Below, piece after piece: positions 9,007-17,318 of a stretch of 64,000 nt of DNA. Positions within the stretch are counted from its first letter, which is position 1; each line of letters opens with the position of its first letter. This stretch comes from Streptomyces tauricus. Its GTDB lineage: Bacteria; Actinomycetota; Actinomycetes; Streptomycetales; Streptomycetaceae. A program made the position numbers and the translations under genes. The DNA is taken from positions 35,819 through 99,818 of the forward strand of contig NZ_BMVY01000007.1 in the NCBI RefSeq assembly GCF_014650955.1, written 5' to 3'. The notes below the pieces were generated by a model, which was not told the DNA's origin, did no database searches, and saw only the letters and a list, made by a program, of their open reading frames with translations.

Positions 9007-10050
9007 GTGGTCGACATCCCACGACGGCGCCCGCGCGGGGCCATGCGGCTGCGGCCCGTGGGCGACGGCGAACTGCGGCTGCGGCACCGCGTGGTGCACG
9101 GCTACCGACGCGCCTACCGGATGACCGGCGAGGGACCGGCCCTCGTCCTGATCCACGGTATCGGCGACTCCTCGGCGACCTGGGCCGGGCTCATCCCCGG
9201 CCTCGCCCGCACCCACACGGTGATCGCACCCGACCTGCTGGGCCACGGCGCCTCGGACAAGCCACGGGCCGACTACTCGGTGGCCGCGTACGCCAACGGC
9301 CTGCGCGATCTGCTCGCCACGCTCGGCGTCGAACAGGCCACGCTGGTCGGGCACTCGTTCGGCGGCGGGGTCGCCATGCAGTTCGCCTACCAGTTCCCCG
9401 AGCGCACCGAGCGGCTGATCCTGGTCGGCGCGGGCGGTGTGGGCCGCGAGGTGAACCCCGTACTGCGGGCGGTGTCCCTGCCCGGTGCCCATCTCGCGCT
9501 GTCCGCGCTGCGCCTGCCCGGCATGGCGTTCCAGGCCCGGCTGTTCGCGCACCTGATCCGGCTGCTCGACACCGATCTCGGGCAGGACGCGCCCGAGTTG
9601 CTCACCCTCGTGGACGCGCTGCCGGACGCGACCTCGCGCAGCGCGTTCATCCGCACCCTGCGGGCGGTGGTCGACTGGCGCGGCCAGGTGGTGACCATGC
9701 TCGACCGCTGCTACCTCACCGAGGGCATGCCCACGCTGCTGGTGTGGGGCGACCGTGACGGCGTGGTGCCGGTGCGGCACGCGTACGGGGCGCACGAGGC
9801 GATGCCGGGGAGCCGGCTGGAGATCTTCGAGGGCGCCGGGCACTTTCCGTTCCACGCCGAACCGGCGCGGTTTCTCGCCCTCGTCCAGGAGTTCGTCGGG
9901 GGGACGAGTCCCGCCGACTGGAGCCGTGAGCGGTGGAGCGCGCTGCTGCGGGCGGGGCGGCCGGGTACCGCGGCGGGGCGGGCGGACGTGGTGCGCAGTC
10001 GTGCGCTGGAGCGGGATCTTCGCGAGGCGAGCGAGCGGAGTGCGACGTGA
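9007..10050 (+). CDS. Alpha/beta hydrolase
   Basis: A 347-residue serine hydrolase of the alpha/beta fold. The oxyanion segment LVLIHGIGDSSATW is followed by the nucleophile elbow GHSFGGG. The acid is in LLVWGDRDGVVP, and the catalytic His is in GAGHFPFHAEP. It resembles esterase and C-C-bond hydrolase families, and the substrate cannot be deduced. GTG 9007 is preceded by GAGGGGAG at 8 nt; ATG 9042 is a possible alternative. The C-terminal ~60 residues after the core are Arg/Ala-rich and of uncertain value. Confidence 0.88.
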   Translation: MVDIPRRRPRGAMRLRPVGDGELRLRHRVVHGYRRAYRMTGEGPALVLIHGIGDSSATWAGLIPGLARTHTVIAPDLLGHGASDKPRADYSVAAYANGLRDLLATLGVEQATLVGHSFGGGVAMQFAYQFPERTERLILVGAGGVGREVNPVLRAVSLPGAHLALSALRLPGMAFQARLFAHLIRLLDTDLGQDAPELLTLVDALPDATSRSAFIRTLRAVVDWRGQVVTMLDRCYLTEGMPTLLVWGDRDGVVPVRHAYGAHEAMPGSRLEIFEGAGHFPFHAEPARFLALVQEFVGGTSPADWSRERWSALLRAGRPGTAAGRADVVRSRALERDLREASERSAT

Positions 10051-10120
10051 TGCGCTGCGCGCTGCGCCGCCGGGTGTGCGCGTACGCGTGCGCGTGCGGT
10101 GCGGGTCGTCCGCGGGCCCG

Positions 10121-10259
10121 GTGAGGGCTGGTCGCGCCGTTCCCCGCGCCCCTGCAAGGTGAGTTGTCCGGCTGGGGCCGGTGAGGGCTGGGTGCGCAGT
10201 TCCCCGCGCCCCTGACGGGGCCCGGTGGGGGCGTGGTCGCGCAGTTCCTCGCGCCCCTG
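10121..10259. repeat. Three copies of a Streptomyces intergenic repeat
   Basis: Three related elements at 10121-10154, 10181-10214 and about 10225-10259, each combining a GGTGAGGGCTGG-like half with a core of GTTCCCCGCGCCCCT or GTTCCTCGCGCCCCT. This sequence is familiar from intergenic regions of many Streptomyces genomes. They lie between two convergent genes, which suggests a terminator-like or REP-like role (inference). Confidence 0.7.
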
Positions 10260-10276
10260 ACGGGGCTGCGCTGCCC

Positions 10277-11431
10277 TCAAGCCGGGGGTGTGCTGCGGGT
10301 GGCCCTGACCACCGGGGAGTGGCGTAGGGCCAGGGACATGCGGACCAGGTCGCGGGGGCCCTCGGCCGGCTCCGTGGAGTCGGTGGGTCTGGCTTCCGGT
10401 TCGGTGGTCCGGGCCCGTACCGCCGCCGCCACCATCGCCGCGTCCGCCTCGGCGCGGGCCTGGTCCGGGTCGGAGCCCGTCGCGAGTGCCGCCGCGTGGG
10501 CGCGGGCCCGTAACCCGGTGTCGAAGTAGGGGTAGAGGCTGAGCAGGCCGTCGTGGATGTCCGACTCCCGCTGGGTGACCTGGAGTTCGGCGGGGGACCA
10601 CCAGGACATCCGGGGCGCGCGGCCCGCGTGCGGCGAGACCGGTGCCAGTTCCCGCCACAACGGCCCCAGGCGGCGGTACGTGCACCAGGTCGACCAGGTG
10701 TCGCCGGCCCGCTGACAGGCCAGCGGAAGACAGAAGCCGACCGCGCTGATCTGCGCCCCGGCCGAGGCGAGCACCGGAGCCACATCGGTGCTGAGGTGGT
10801 CGAGGTTCCCGCCGTTCCAGCGCGCCACCACCGCGGTGAACTTGGCGGTCAGATAGGCGATGTTGCACACGTAGCCCGCCACGATGATCAGCAGCCCGGC
10901 GCGGAGCCGGCCGTGGACCTGGAGGGCCCAGCGACCGCACATCACGTTCATCGCGACACCCGCCACGGCCAGCGCGCCGAGATAGAGCACGATCATCTCG
11001 CGGACGAACGGCTCGTCGGCGTAGTACGTGTCGAAGTCCCGCAGCCGCTCGACCGGGGTGTCACCGAGGGCGAACAGCACGACCAGCGCCACGATCACGA
11101 CGCCGTACCCGGTGATCCAGCGCCGTGACATCCGCCGGGTCCGTTCGGGCGGGCCGCCGCGCCAGTTGACGATCAGCACCAGACAGGCCGCGCTGAACGC
11201 GCTGAGCAGACAGTAGACGAGCGGCGCGGAGACGTTCGTGACGCCGATGATGTCGTTGACCTCGGCGATGGTCGGCGGCGCCGCGAAGAAGAACACCAGC
11301 CCTGTCAGCGCCAGCAGCGCGCACACCGACCGCAGCAGCGGATCGCGCCAGGAGCGTCGCAGCGAGGGGGACTTGACGGCCAGGACGGCCGCCATGGCGA
11401 CGGCGGGCAGGTAGTAGCTGGTCCCGTCCAC
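10277..11431 (-). CDS. MAB_1171c-family membrane protein (putative transporter)
   Basis: A 384-residue integral membrane protein. Hydrophobic segments occupy roughly the first 245 residues (for example AVAMAAVLAV, SVCALLALTGLVFFFAA, LVYCLLSAFSAACLVLIV, GVVIVALVVLFALG). A cytoplasmic C-terminal part follows, with WRELAPVSPHAG, a signature I associate with the MAB_1171c/DUF6545 family. The family is usually labelled a putative transporter without proof. It carries a rare TTA codon at codon 307 (10511-10513), so expression may depend on bldA. It is downstream of the ImmA/IrrE-type peptidase and XRE regulator genes on the same strand, an arrangement I know from other streptomycetes. Confidence 0.8.
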   Translation of the reverse strand: MDGTSYYLPAVAMAAVLAVKSPSLRRSWRDPLLRSVCALLALTGLVFFFAAPPTIAEVNDIIGVTNVSAPLVYCLLSAFSAACLVLIVNWRGGPPERTRRMSRRWITGYGVVIVALVVLFALGDTPVERLRDFDTYYADEPFVREMIVLYLGALAVAGVAMNVMCGRWALQVHGRLRAGLLIIVAGYVCNIAYLTAKFTAVVARWNGGNLDHLSTDVAPVLASAGAQISAVGFCLPLACQRAGDTWSTWCTYRRLGPLWRELAPVSPHAGRAPRMSWWSPAELQVTQRESDIHDGLLSLYPYFDTGLRARAHAAALATGSDPDQARAEADAAMVAAAVRARTTEPEARPTDSTEPAEGPRDLVRMSLALRHSPVVRATRSTPPA

Positions 11432-11446
11432 GGTGTGCCGGCGCTC

Positions 11447-12013
11447 TCAGCCCTGCGGCCCGCGGTAGCCGAGGGACGCCTCGATGCGGCCCGCGAGCCC
11501 TTCGCGCCGTACGGGCCCGCGCGTCCCCGAACCGGCCAGCCACCCCCGGCACCTGCTGGCCAGCAGCAGACCGAAGCTCTCGGCGTCCTTCTCGTCGGCC
11601 AGGTCGAACCGGGTACGCGCCGCGACCTTCAGGACGGTCGCCCGCAGGTCGGCGTCGTCGGACAGCAGCCGGGCGGCGACGGCCGCGCCCTCGACATGGT
11701 GGCCGCGGTGGCCCGCGCTCATGTGCCACAGCTCGTGGCCGAGAATCACCAGCTGGTGGTCGGGGGCGGTGCGCTCCTCGACGACCACGAGGTCCCAGTC
11801 CGCCATGTCGAGCCAGAGCCCGCTGGCGGTGCCCGGCGGGAAGGGGGCCGTGCGGAAGCGGACCGGTCGGCCGCGCCTGCTGCTCATGGCCGCGCACAGC
11901 GCCGCGTACAGGTCCCCGGGTTGTGCGGGTGCCGGCAGCGACAGCTCGTCGACCAGCTCGCCGCACAGACGGCGCATCTCCCTTCCGACACCCACGGCAG
12001 TCCCCCGGATCAC
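11447..12013 (-). CDS. ImmA/IrrE-type metallopeptidase domain protein
   Basis: A 188-residue protein with the zinc motif HELWH (HExxH) in LVILGHELWHMSAGHRGH, preceded by the beta-strand segment GLWLDMADWDLVVVEE. This is the layout of the COG2856 (ImmA/IrrE) fold, whose members cleave or bind partner XRE repressors. GTG 12013 overlaps the stop of the XRE gene by 4 nt (GTGA), so translation is coupled. By family logic the upstream XRE protein is the likely target (inference). Confidence 0.82.
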   Translation of the reverse strand: MIRGTAVGVGREMRRLCGELVDELSLPAPAQPGDLYAALCAAMSSRRGRPVRFRTAPFPPGTASGLWLDMADWDLVVVEERTAPDHQLVILGHELWHMSAGHRGHHVEGAAVAARLLSDDADLRATVLKVAARTRFDLADEKDAESFGLLLASRCRGWLAGSGTRGPVRREGLAGRIEASLGYRGPQG

Positions 12014-12669
12014 GACTCGGGCCGCTTGACGCTCTCCAGGAGCATGTCCAGCCACTCGGCGACCTTGTCCCGGTGCTGATCGGTGGGCAGCTGCGCGGCC
12101 CGCCAGGCGATACCGCGCACCCCGTGGTCCTGCAGAAGCCGCTCCAGCGGGTCGTCCGCAATCGCAGGGTCGGCCTGCCGTTCCCGGTCGGCGAGCCGCT
12201 GGAGCAGATCCTGCTCGGTGCGCTGCAGGGCGCCGGCGAGTGCCTCGGGGTCCTCGGCGGACAGGAAACCGGCGTGCACGCGGAAGAAGCGCTGGATGGC
12301 GTCGCAGTGCTCCATGGTGGGGCGCCGGTCGCCGTTGATGAGCGCGCCCGCCTGCTGGCGCGACATGCCCGCCCCGTCGGCGATCTCCTGCTGGGTGTAG
12401 CGGCGGCCGTTGGGCTTCAGGCGGGTACGGCGCAGCAGGTCCAGGCGCTGGAGGAACCGGGCCTGGAGGTCGGGCTCGCCCGCCGACCGGCCGTTCAGCA
12501 GGGACGCGACCACGACCTCGGGGACACCCGACGCGGCGGACAGCCGGCGGACGTCGAACACCTCGCTGTGCGGTGCGCCGAGCCGGTCCGCCAGAGAGGC
12601 GACTCGGGCCACGACGGCCGGCAGCAGACCCGTCGCCGTGGCGCCCGGAACCTCGAAGCCATCCGTCAC
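12010..12669 (-). CDS. XRE-family helix-turn-helix regulator
   Basis: A 219-residue DNA-binding protein. The helix-turn-helix is central (YTQQEIADGAGMSRQQAGALINGDRRPTME would be the full segment; the core is QEIADGAGMSRQQAGALI, near residues 90-110). A helical N-terminal part and a C-terminal dimerisation-type region flank it. It starts at GTG with TAGGAG 8 nt upstream. It is the first gene of a three-gene run with the peptidase and the MAB_1171c protein, and probably acts on its own promoter. Confidence 0.8.
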   Translation of the reverse strand: MTDGFEVPGATATGLLPAVVARVASLADRLGAPHSEVFDVRRLSAASGVPEVVVASLLNGRSAGEPDLQARFLQRLDLLRRTRLKPNGRRYTQQEIADGAGMSRQQAGALINGDRRPTMEHCDAIQRFFRVHAGFLSAEDPEALAGALQRTEQDLLQRLADRERQADPAIADDPLERLLQDHGVRGIAWRAAQLPTDQHRDKVAEWLDMLLESVKRPES

Positions 12670-12869
12670 CGACAGTTCTCCTACGTCTCAATCGACCGAC
12701 CGCTGTGGGGGAACCGGACCCCTCGGACGTGAAGTCCCTGTGGGGATCCGTGTTGTGCAGCGTGAACTGCCCGAAGACCGGAGAGTAGCCCTTCGGTCGA
12801 ACCCGCATCCAGGTCTCGCCACAACTGTGGCGGGATTCAGCCGTCAACGGGCGCCAAATGCCACGATAG

Positions 12870-12899
12870 TTGACACCGCTCCGGACGGGGTAGCAGGAT
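12870..12899 (+). promoter_or_regulatory. Candidate promoter for the MmyB-domain gene
   Basis: TTGACA at 12870-12875 and CAGGAT at 12894-12899 with an 18-bp spacer fit the vegetative consensus loosely. The pair sits in the 277-bp divergent region between the XRE gene and the sensor-domain gene. Confidence 0.35.
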
Positions 12900-12946
12900 C
12901 ACGACGCCGCGTGAAGCCCGCATAGGCAAGAGGGGTGGACCTCCCG

Positions 12947-13624
12947 ATGGCATACCAGGCAGGAGGGCCCCGGCCGCAGCCGCGGCCCGTCCCCGACAGT
13001 CTTGAGGCCCAGGCGTATCTCCAGGACTACGCAGCACTTCTGGACGCCGTCACCTTTCCGTCCGTCGTCGTCGACCACCGCTGGGACGTCGTCCTCGCCA
13101 ACGACGCGTTCGAGACACTTTTCCGCGCGGTCGGCCCGCACCCCACCGCGATGCCCGGCGACAACTTCCTCAGGTTCGTCCTCTTCCACCCGGACGCGGC
13201 CACGGTCCTCGCCGAGCACGAGTCGAGCTGGTGCCTGCCGATGCTGGCGCACTTCGCCGCCGCCGTGGAGCGGCACGGCCACGACCACGGACTCCAGTCG
13301 ATCCTGCGGGACATCGCCCAGGACCCGATCATGGACGCCGCCTACCGGCACGGCCTGCCGCACTGGATCCGCTCGGTCGGCTCGCACGCGGTCGAGCACG
13401 ACGGCGCGGTACGGCCGCTGCTGCACCCCGATCCGCGGTGGGGGAGCACCTGCCGGATCGTCGGTGAGACGCCCAAGACCCTGCATGACATGGGGTACAC
13501 GCGGCTGACGCTGGTCCTGCGTGAGGCCCGCCGTCCGGCGCCGGCGACGCGCCGGACGAGCAGGACCGGCCGCGGGCGGCGCGCGGCGAGCCACCTCAGC
13601 GTGGTGCCCGCGACGGAGGCATGA
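12947..13624 (+). CDS. Stand-alone MmyB/PAS-like ligand-binding domain protein
   Basis: A 225-residue protein resembling the ligand-binding (PAS-like) half of MmyB-type XRE regulators: ALLDAVTFPSVVVDHRWDVVLANDAF, then NFLRFVLFHPDA, and a late ETPKTLHDMGYTRLTLV. No helix-turn-helix precedes it; the domain begins within 30 residues of the start. It may therefore be a co-sensor working with another DNA-binding protein. ATG 12947 has AGAGGGG upstream; GTG 12935 is an alternative. The tail is Arg-rich. A role in small-molecule sensing is inferred from the family only. Confidence 0.75.
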   Translation: MAYQAGGPRPQPRPVPDSLEAQAYLQDYAALLDAVTFPSVVVDHRWDVVLANDAFETLFRAVGPHPTAMPGDNFLRFVLFHPDAATVLAEHESSWCLPMLAHFAAAVERHGHDHGLQSILRDIAQDPIMDAAYRHGLPHWIRSVGSHAVEHDGAVRPLLHPDPRWGSTCRIVGETPKTLHDMGYTRLTLVLREARRPAPATRRTSRTGRGRRAASHLSVVPATEA

Positions 13625-13670
13625 GGACCTTCGCCGACCGCCGGTGACACGTGCGTGCGCCGCCCAGCCG

Positions 13671-13710
13671 GGGCCTACTGGGGCTTGCTGGGGCCTACTG
13701 GGGCTTACTG
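13671..13710. repeat. Four 10-bp tandem repeats (2 x 20 bp)
   Basis: Units GGGCCTACTG, GGGCTTGCTG, GGGCCTACTG, GGGCTTACTG. The repeat overlaps the 3' end of the ABC ATPase gene and supplies its stop codon (TAG on the minus strand at 13695-13697). Confidence 0.8.
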
Positions 13711-14525
13711 GGTGGAGGCGTGTCGGTGAGGTCCTTCACCAGGCGGTCGGCGACCGGGGTGCCCCGCTTCGCCGCCTGGATCTGCTCGTACACATGCGTG
13801 CGCAGTTCGGCGAAGCGCGGGGCCACCCGGGTGTGCAACTGGTCCCGGTCGGCGGGAAGATCGATTTTCAGCTGTTCCTGGACGACGGTCGGCGAGGAGG
13901 ACAGGATCAGCACCCGCTCGCCGAGATAGACGGCCTCGTCGATGTCGTGCGTCACGAACAGGATCGTGATGCCCCGCTGCCGCCACAGCCCGCGCACCAG
14001 ATCCTCCAGATCGGCCCGGGTCTGGGCGTCCACCGCCGCGAACGGCTCGTCCATCAGCAGCACGTCCGGCTCGTACGCGAGGGCGCGGGCGATCGCCACC
14101 CGCTGCTGCATACCGCCGGACAACTGCCACGGGTACGCGCCGGCCGCGTCAGTGAGACCCACGGAAGCCAGCGCGTCGGCGACCAGCTCACGCCGCCTGG
14201 CGCTGCTCGACTTCTTCTGCTTGAGCGGCAGTTCGACGTTCTCGCGCACCCTCATCCAGGGGAACAGGCTGCGCCCGTACTCCTGGAAGACGACCGCCAT
14301 GTCCGGTGGCGGACCGGTCACCCGGCGGCCCCCTACCAGCACCTCGCCCGCTGTGGGTGTGAGCAGGCCGCCCACGCACTTCAGCAGGGTCGTCTTGCCG
14401 CAGCCGGACGGCCCGACCAGGCAGACCAGTTCACCGGCGTCCACCGTGAAGGTGAGGTCGCGCACCGCCTCCACCCGCCGGCCCGATCCCTCGTAGACCT
14501 TCTTCAGGCCGCGTACGTCGAGCAT
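13695..14525 (-). CDS. ABC transporter ATP-binding protein (SsuB/TauB type)
   Basis: A 276-residue ATPase that powers the importer encoded with it. Walker A is GPSGCGKTT near residues 38-46. The Q-loop region is MAVVFQEYGRSLFPW, the signature is LSGGMQQRVAIARAL, Walker B is VLLMDEPFAAVD, and the switch His is in FVTHDIDEA. The motif LFPW is typical of the nitrate/sulfonate/taurine importer subfamily. It ends in a Pro/Ser-rich tail formed partly by a tandem repeat. It lies 20 bp after the permease gene as the last gene of a four-gene operon. Confidence 0.92.
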   Translation of the reverse strand: MLDVRGLKKVYEGSGRRVEAVRDLTFTVDAGELVCLVGPSGCGKTTLLKCVGGLLTPTAGEVLVGGRRVTGPPPDMAVVFQEYGRSLFPWMRVRENVELPLKQKKSSSARRRELVADALASVGLTDAAGAYPWQLSGGMQQRVAIARALAYEPDVLLMDEPFAAVDAQTRADLEDLVRGLWRQRGITILFVTHDIDEAVYLGERVLILSSSPTVVQEQLKIDLPADRDQLHTRVAPRFAELRTHVYEQIQAAKRGTPVADRLVKDLTDTPPPSKPQ

Positions 14526-14545
14526 GGACCGCCCTTTCGCGAGGT

Positions 14546-15334
14546 TCACGACGACCGCCGGGAAGCGTCGCGCGCACCGTGGTACCAGCCGAGCGCACGG
14601 CGCTCGACGAGCCGGAAGACAACCGACAGGACGAACCCGAGCAGACCGAGCAGCAGGATCCCGGTCCACATGTCGGGGATGGCGAAGCCGCGCTGGAACT
14701 GGACGATGGTGAAACCGAGCCCGTTGCTGGCGGCGAACATCTCGCTGATGACCATCAGGATGATCCCGATGGACAGGGCCTGGCGCAGCCCCGCGAAGAT
14801 CTGCGGGCTCGCCGCGGGCAGCACCAGGTGCCGCAGCCGCGCGACGCCCGTGATGCCGTAGGAGCGGGCCGTCTCGGACATCACCGAGTCGACCGCCCGT
14901 ACGCCTTCGACGGTGTTGAGCAGGATCGGCCAGACGCAGCCGCTCGCGATCACCGCGATCTTCATGGTGTCGCCGATGCCCGCGAACAGCATGATGACCG
15001 GGACGAGCACGGGCGGCGGTACCGCCCGCAGGAACTCGAGGACCGGTTCGCACACCGCCCGCACCCGGCGGTACGAGCCGATCACCGTGCCCAGCGCCAC
15101 GCCCGCGACGGCCGCGCACGCGTAGCCGGCGCTCAGCCGCAGCACACTCGGCAGGACGTCCTCGCGCAGCCGCTCACCGGTCCACACGTCCGGGAACGTG
15201 GTGAGGATGGTGCGCAGCGGCGGCCAGTAGATGTCCGTGCTGCCGTCCGACGCGTACCACCACGCCACGACGAGCAGCGCGGGCAGCGCCACGACGAGGA
15301 ACAGCCGCAGCAGGGCACGTTCCAGGTCCTTCAC
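14546..15334 (-). CDS. ABC transporter permease (SsuC/TauC type), second subunit
   Basis: A 262-residue inner-membrane permease with about six hydrophobic segments (LFLVVALPALLVVAWWY, LSAGYACAAVAGVALG, FGILLLGLLGFVLSVVF-type C-terminus). The cytoplasmic EAA-type loop SETARSYGITGVARLRHLVL docks the ATPase. GTG 15334 overlaps the stop of the preceding permease gene by 4 nt. Two different permeases are encoded in this operon, which suggests a heterodimeric channel rather than the usual homodimer. Confidence 0.88.
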   Translation of the reverse strand: MKDLERALLRLFLVVALPALLVVAWWYASDGSTDIYWPPLRTILTTFPDVWTGERLREDVLPSVLRLSAGYACAAVAGVALGTVIGSYRRVRAVCEPVLEFLRAVPPPVLVPVIMLFAGIGDTMKIAVIASGCVWPILLNTVEGVRAVDSVMSETARSYGITGVARLRHLVLPAASPQIFAGLRQALSIGIILMVISEMFAASNGLGFTIVQFQRGFAIPDMWTGILLLGLLGFVLSVVFRLVERRALGWYHGARDASRRSS

Positions 15335-16113
15335 ACCGCCACCTCCCCGCGCACGGACTGGTGCCAGGCCAGCGCCCGCCGTTCGACGGTCCGCGCGCCC
15401 ACGTTGATGAGCAGCCCGAGCACACCGGTGACCACCACGAGCGCGTACATCTCCGGTACCGCCTGGGAGGTCTGGGCGACGGCGATCCGCGCGCCCAACC
15501 CCGGTGCGCCGATCACGAGTTCGGCCGTCACGGCGAGGATCAGCGCCACCGCCGCGGCCAGCCGCACCCCCGTCATGACGTACGGGAGGGCCGTGGGCCA
15601 CAGCACATGGCGGACCCGCGCCCAGGTGCCGAGGCCGTACGAGCGGGCGGTCTCCTCGGCGACCGGGTCGACGTCCTGGACGCCGTACATGACCTGTACG
15701 AGGACCTGCCAGAACGACGCGTAGACGACCAGCACGAGCACCGAGCGCAGTTCGGTGCCGTACAGCAGCACGGCGAGCGGGATCAGCGCGACCGACGGGA
15801 TCGGGCGCAGGAACTCGATCGTCGAGGCGGTCGCCTCCCGGAGGTACGGCGTGACCGAGATCAGGACGCCCGCGACGATGCCCGCGCTCACGGCGATCAC
15901 GAGGCCGATCGCCCAGCCGGTGAGGGTGTCCCCGAGCGCGGTCCAGAACGCGTCGTCGGCCAGCTCGGTGGCGAGCGCGTCGGCGATGCGGCTGGTCGGC
16001 GGGAAGTAGTCCTCGTCGACGAGACCGAGCCGCGGCACCACCTCGCCCAGGGCGAGGAAGGCCGCGAGCCCGCAGGCGCCCAGCAGGGCGTTGGTGCCCT
16101 TCACGGCTGTCAC
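15331..16113 (-). CDS. ABC transporter permease (SsuC/TauC type), first subunit
   Basis: A 260-residue permease paralogous to the next gene, with the EAA-type loop EETARSYGLGTWARVRHVLW and hydrophobic segments such as AIGLVIAVSAGIVAGVLI and LVVVTGVLGLLINVGA. It starts at GTG 16113, 40 bp after the binding-protein gene. It forms the membrane channel for the substrate delivered by the lipoprotein. The coupling to the second permease gene (GTGA overlap) supports a fixed 1:1 stoichiometry. Confidence 0.88.
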   Translation of the reverse strand: MTAVKGTNALLGACGLAAFLALGEVVPRLGLVDEDYFPPTSRIADALATELADDAFWTALGDTLTGWAIGLVIAVSAGIVAGVLISVTPYLREATASTIEFLRPIPSVALIPLAVLLYGTELRSVLVLVVYASFWQVLVQVMYGVQDVDPVAEETARSYGLGTWARVRHVLWPTALPYVMTGVRLAAAVALILAVTAELVIGAPGLGARIAVAQTSQAVPEMYALVVVTGVLGLLINVGARTVERRALAWHQSVRGEVAV

Positions 16114-16153
16114 GGCCTTCTCGCCTTCTCGGCCTTCTCTGCTGTCGCGGCTT

Positions 16154-17125
16154 TCACGGCAGCAGCTTGTCCAGGTCCGGCTCCTTCTCGAACAGGCCGT
16201 CCTGCTGGCCCAGTTCGGCCAGCCTCTCGATGGAGCGACGGTCCGGCTCGGCGGGCCACCGCGGCAGGACCAGCGACTCCACCAGCGGCTGCGGGATCTT
16301 CGTGTAGGTGGTGATGATGTCGCGGACCTCCTCCGGGTGGCTGTCCGCGTACTCCAGGGACTCGATGGTCGCCGCCTGGAACTTCTTCACCAGCTCCGGG
16401 TTCTTCTGCACGTAACTCTGCGAGGAGAAGAACATGGCCACGGTCAGGTCGGGTGACACGTCGACGAAGAGTGACGCGATGGAGGTGCCGCCCTGCGCCT
16501 TGATGCTCGCGAGCGCCGGTTCCACGACACAGGCCGCGTCCACCTGACCGCCTTCGAGCGCGGCCGGCATCTGGTCGAAGGGCATCTCCACGAACTTCAC
16601 CTTGGACGGGTCGCCGCCGTCCTTGCGGACCGACTCCCTGGTCGAGGTGTCGCAGATGTTGTTGAGCGTGTTGGCGGCGACCTTCTTGCCCTCGACGTCC
16701 TTGGCGGACTTCAGGGGGCTGCCCTTCTTCACGGCGAGCTCGGCGAAGTCGGCGCCCTTCTTGCCGGTGGACGCGACACCGTTCACCACGGCCTCGACCG
16801 GTACGTTCTTGGACTGGGCGACCAGCAGGGACGTCATGTTACTGAAGCCGAAGTCGAACTGGCCCGAGACCACACCGGGCACGATCGCCGCACCGCCCTG
16901 CGCGCTCGTCAGGGACAACTTGATGCCCCGCTCGCTGTAGAAGCCCTTCTTCTGGCCCAGGTACATGGGGGCGACGTCGATGATGGGGATGACGCCGACC
17001 TTGACCGTGGTGGTACCGCCGGAAGCCTTGTCGTTGTCGTCCGACCCGGGGGAGTCGGACGAACCGCAGGCCGTCGCGGCGACGAACGTTGCGCCGGTCA
17101 CGAGGCCGATGAGCAGACGACGCAT
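16154..17125 (-). CDS. ABC transporter substrate-binding lipoprotein (SsuA/TauA/NMT1-like)
   Basis: A 323-residue binding protein that captures the substrate outside the membrane. The N-terminus is a lipoprotein signal (LLIGLVTGATFVAATAC followed by GSSDS). The periplasmic-type fold shows KVGVIPIIDVAPMYLGQ, GFSNMTSLL and QVDAACVVEPALA, as in binding proteins for sulfonates, aromatic acids and pyrimidine precursors. ATG 17125 follows GGGGGAG; GTG 17128 is an adjacent alternative. It is the first gene of the importer operon, divergent from the IclR regulator gene. Context with a Rieske oxygenase suggests an aromatic acid substrate. Confidence 0.9.
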   Translation of the reverse strand: MRRLLIGLVTGATFVAATACGSSDSPGSDDNDKASGGTTTVKVGVIPIIDVAPMYLGQKKGFYSERGIKLSLTSAQGGAAIVPGVVSGQFDFGFSNMTSLLVAQSKNVPVEAVVNGVASTGKKGADFAELAVKKGSPLKSAKDVEGKKVAANTLNNICDTSTRESVRKDGGDPSKVKFVEMPFDQMPAALEGGQVDAACVVEPALASIKAQGGTSIASLFVDVSPDLTVAMFFSSQSYVQKNPELVKKFQAATIESLEYADSHPEEVRDIITTYTKIPQPLVESLVLPRWPAEPDRRSIERLAELGQQDGLFEKEPDLDKLLP

Positions 17126-17168
17126 CACTCCCCCTATGGAAACTTTTGGGACAGTTCTTCGACAGGCT

Positions 17169-17183
17169 GTGCGCAGACCGCAC
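17169..17183. promoter_or_regulatory. Candidate IclR operator, copy 1
   Basis: GTGCGCAGACCGCAC, an imperfect palindrome with one mismatch in 6-bp arms around AGA. It lies downstream of the candidate leftward -10 box, in the 5' leader of the ABC operon, where a bound regulator would block transcription. Confidence 0.6.
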
Positions 17184-17199
17184 AGAAGTGCTCAGCGGG

Positions 17200-17229
17200 A
17201 ACGTAGAACCTGGCCGTGGAACAGGTCAA
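17200..17229 (-). promoter_or_regulatory. Candidate promoter of the ABC transporter operon
   Basis: On the minus strand TTGACC (17224-17229) and TACGTT (17200-17205) are separated by 18 bp, close to the vegetative Streptomyces consensus. Transcription would begin near 17193 and run through operator copy 1. Confidence 0.5.
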
Positions 17230-17250
17230 TGCCCTTGACGCGCAAGGTCG

Positions 17251-17280
17251 TTGACAGTTGCCGAAGTGTGCTCCTAGCGT
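17251..17280 (+). promoter_or_regulatory. Candidate promoter of the IclR regulator gene
   Basis: TTGACA (17251-17256) and TAGCGT (17275-17280) with an 18-bp spacer. The -10 box abuts operator copy 2, as expected for autorepression. Confidence 0.55.
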
Positions 17281-17293
17281 GCGCAGAGCGCAC
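17279..17293. promoter_or_regulatory. Candidate IclR operator, copy 2
   Basis: GTGCGCAGAGCGCAC, a perfect palindrome with 6-bp arms and centre AGA. It shares 14 of 15 bases with copy 1, 110 bp away, and overlaps the end of the candidate -10 box of the regulator gene. Confidence 0.65.
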
Positions 17294-17318
17294 CCCCGTG
17301 CGTCCCGTGGAGGCGACG

